From assembly GCA_035362835.1 (NCBI GenBank), contig DAOSDY010000006.1, forward strand, positions 39,138 through 103,137: a stretch of 64,000 bases of DNA, given 5' to 3'. The notes beneath the pieces were generated by a model. That model was not told where the DNA came from. It made no database searches and saw nothing but the letters and a program-made list of their open reading frames with translations. Below, piece after piece: positions 63,764 to 64,000 of this stretch. A program made the position numbers and the translations under genes. Each line of letters starts with the position of its first letter. The first letter of the stretch is position 1. The DNA comes from Melioribacteraceae bacterium. GTDB lineage: Bacteria; Bacteroidota; Ignavibacteria; Ignavibacteriales; Melioribacteraceae.

Positions 63764-63908
63764 TGTTTTGGATTGACAAATTAAGCTGCTACGACCTTTT
63801 AATAGCTTTCAATAAATTGAGCTTTATCTTAGCTGTGTTGCATATATAAGATTAGTGCTTAATTTTTTTGAAGATGTTTAATATTGCAAAACCTTTAAAA
63901 AAAGAATA

Positions 63909-64000
63909 TTACTTAAGTAGAATCATCTTTTTTACCTGAGTAAAGGGTTTTTCACCATTTTGTGGAATAGCCTCAATTTTATATAAATATAATCCTGAGG
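63909..64000 (-). CDS. 3' end of a T9SS-sorted secreted protein (5' truncated by window)
   Basis: The last 29 codons of a - strand gene that continues beyond the window. The product ends SGLYLYKIEA, a short polar loop, then VKKMILLK, the final strands of a type A T9SS sorting domain, nearly identical to the end of the protein at 25313 (SGIYFYQLKAG ... VKMILLK). The rest of the protein is outside the window. Confidence 0.75.
   Translation of the reverse strand, partial: SGLYLYKIEAIPQNGEKPFTQVKKMILLK

Noticed and set aside
1..64000. CRISPR arrays, insertion sequences and rRNA
   Set aside because: No evenly spaced repeats, transposase motifs or rRNA segments were seen on either strand.

Overview
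The window reads as a chromosome segment of a member of the Ignavibacteria (Bacteroidota/Chlorobiota side of the tree). The pointers are two proteins ending in a type IX secretion sorting domain with the NYPNPFNPST motif, SusC-like TonB receptors with carboxypeptidase-like regulatory domains, a DUF4249 lipoprotein, many short Cys-lipobox lipoproteins, AT-rich coding sequence, and lysine made by the LysW-dependent aminoadipate route. The genus assignment is inference. Coding density is high, and most genes lie in long single-strand runs with 1-14 base overlaps.

Layout. 1-6850 (+): the tail of an HD-domain protein, a homoaconitase resembling fungal Lys4, then an MmgE/PrpD protein, a fused citrate-lyase acyl-carrier/beta chain (CitD-CitE) and the citrate-lyase alpha chain (CitF). 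6912-13256 (-): a TetR regulator with a palindrome at its start codon, and a tripartite RND efflux pump. 13348-18018 (-): a TonB receptor, a DUF4249 lipoprotein and a PEGA/beta-propeller lipoprotein. 18201-21305 (+): a His-rich small protein, a lipoprotein and a ZnuD-like TonB receptor, probably for metal uptake. tRNA-Ser(GCU) follows. 21633-27016: membrane proteins (VanZ family, a multi-spanning TPR protein) and a T9SS-secreted protein.

27077-31562 (-): nuoABCDEF of complex I; the other subunits must be elsewhere. 31663-37507 (-): lysW, homocitrate synthase, lysX, lysY, a class-II glutamine-amidotransferase-like Ntn hydrolase, lysZ and lysJ. LysW is only 55 residues. This operon and the homoaconitase at 313 cover most of the route from 2-oxoglutarate to LysW-bound lysine. 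Homoisocitrate dehydrogenase and the releasing enzyme LysK are not in the window, and the Ntn hydrolase is a candidate for the release step. 37672-41355 (+): a fused E2-E1 2-oxoglutarate dehydrogenase (Kgd type), which draws on the same 2-oxoglutarate pool.

41362-47820 (-): an M23 peptidase, an unlisted 34-residue small protein, a MoxR ATPase and three consecutive SurA/parvulin-type periplasmic foldases. 47914-50917 (-): a solitary DNA methyltransferase and MetRS. 51111-54305: an alkaline-phosphatase-family protein that appears to lack all the canonical zinc-binding histidines, and a long-chain acyl-CoA synthetase. 54396-62781 (-): two small unknown genes, then a six-gene run consisting of glmS, a cPGS-like GTPase, carbamate kinase, a NodU/TobZ-type O-carbamoyltransferase, an SxtJ-like membrane protein and ornithine carbamoyltransferase. 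This run looks like a carbamoyl-phosphate and carbamoylated-sugar module. 62782-64000: a sparse region with a tRNA-Arg(ACG) gene cut off in its anticodon arm, short direct repeats, a zinc-ribbon protein and the 3' end of another T9SS-secreted protein; it looks like an element boundary.

The most interesting candidates for something undescribed are the Ntn hydrolase in the LysW operon, the fungal-type homoaconitase combined with a bacterial LysW pathway, the PrpD-CitDE-CitF operon, the His-less alkaline phosphatase and the glmS/carbamoyl-phosphate cluster.
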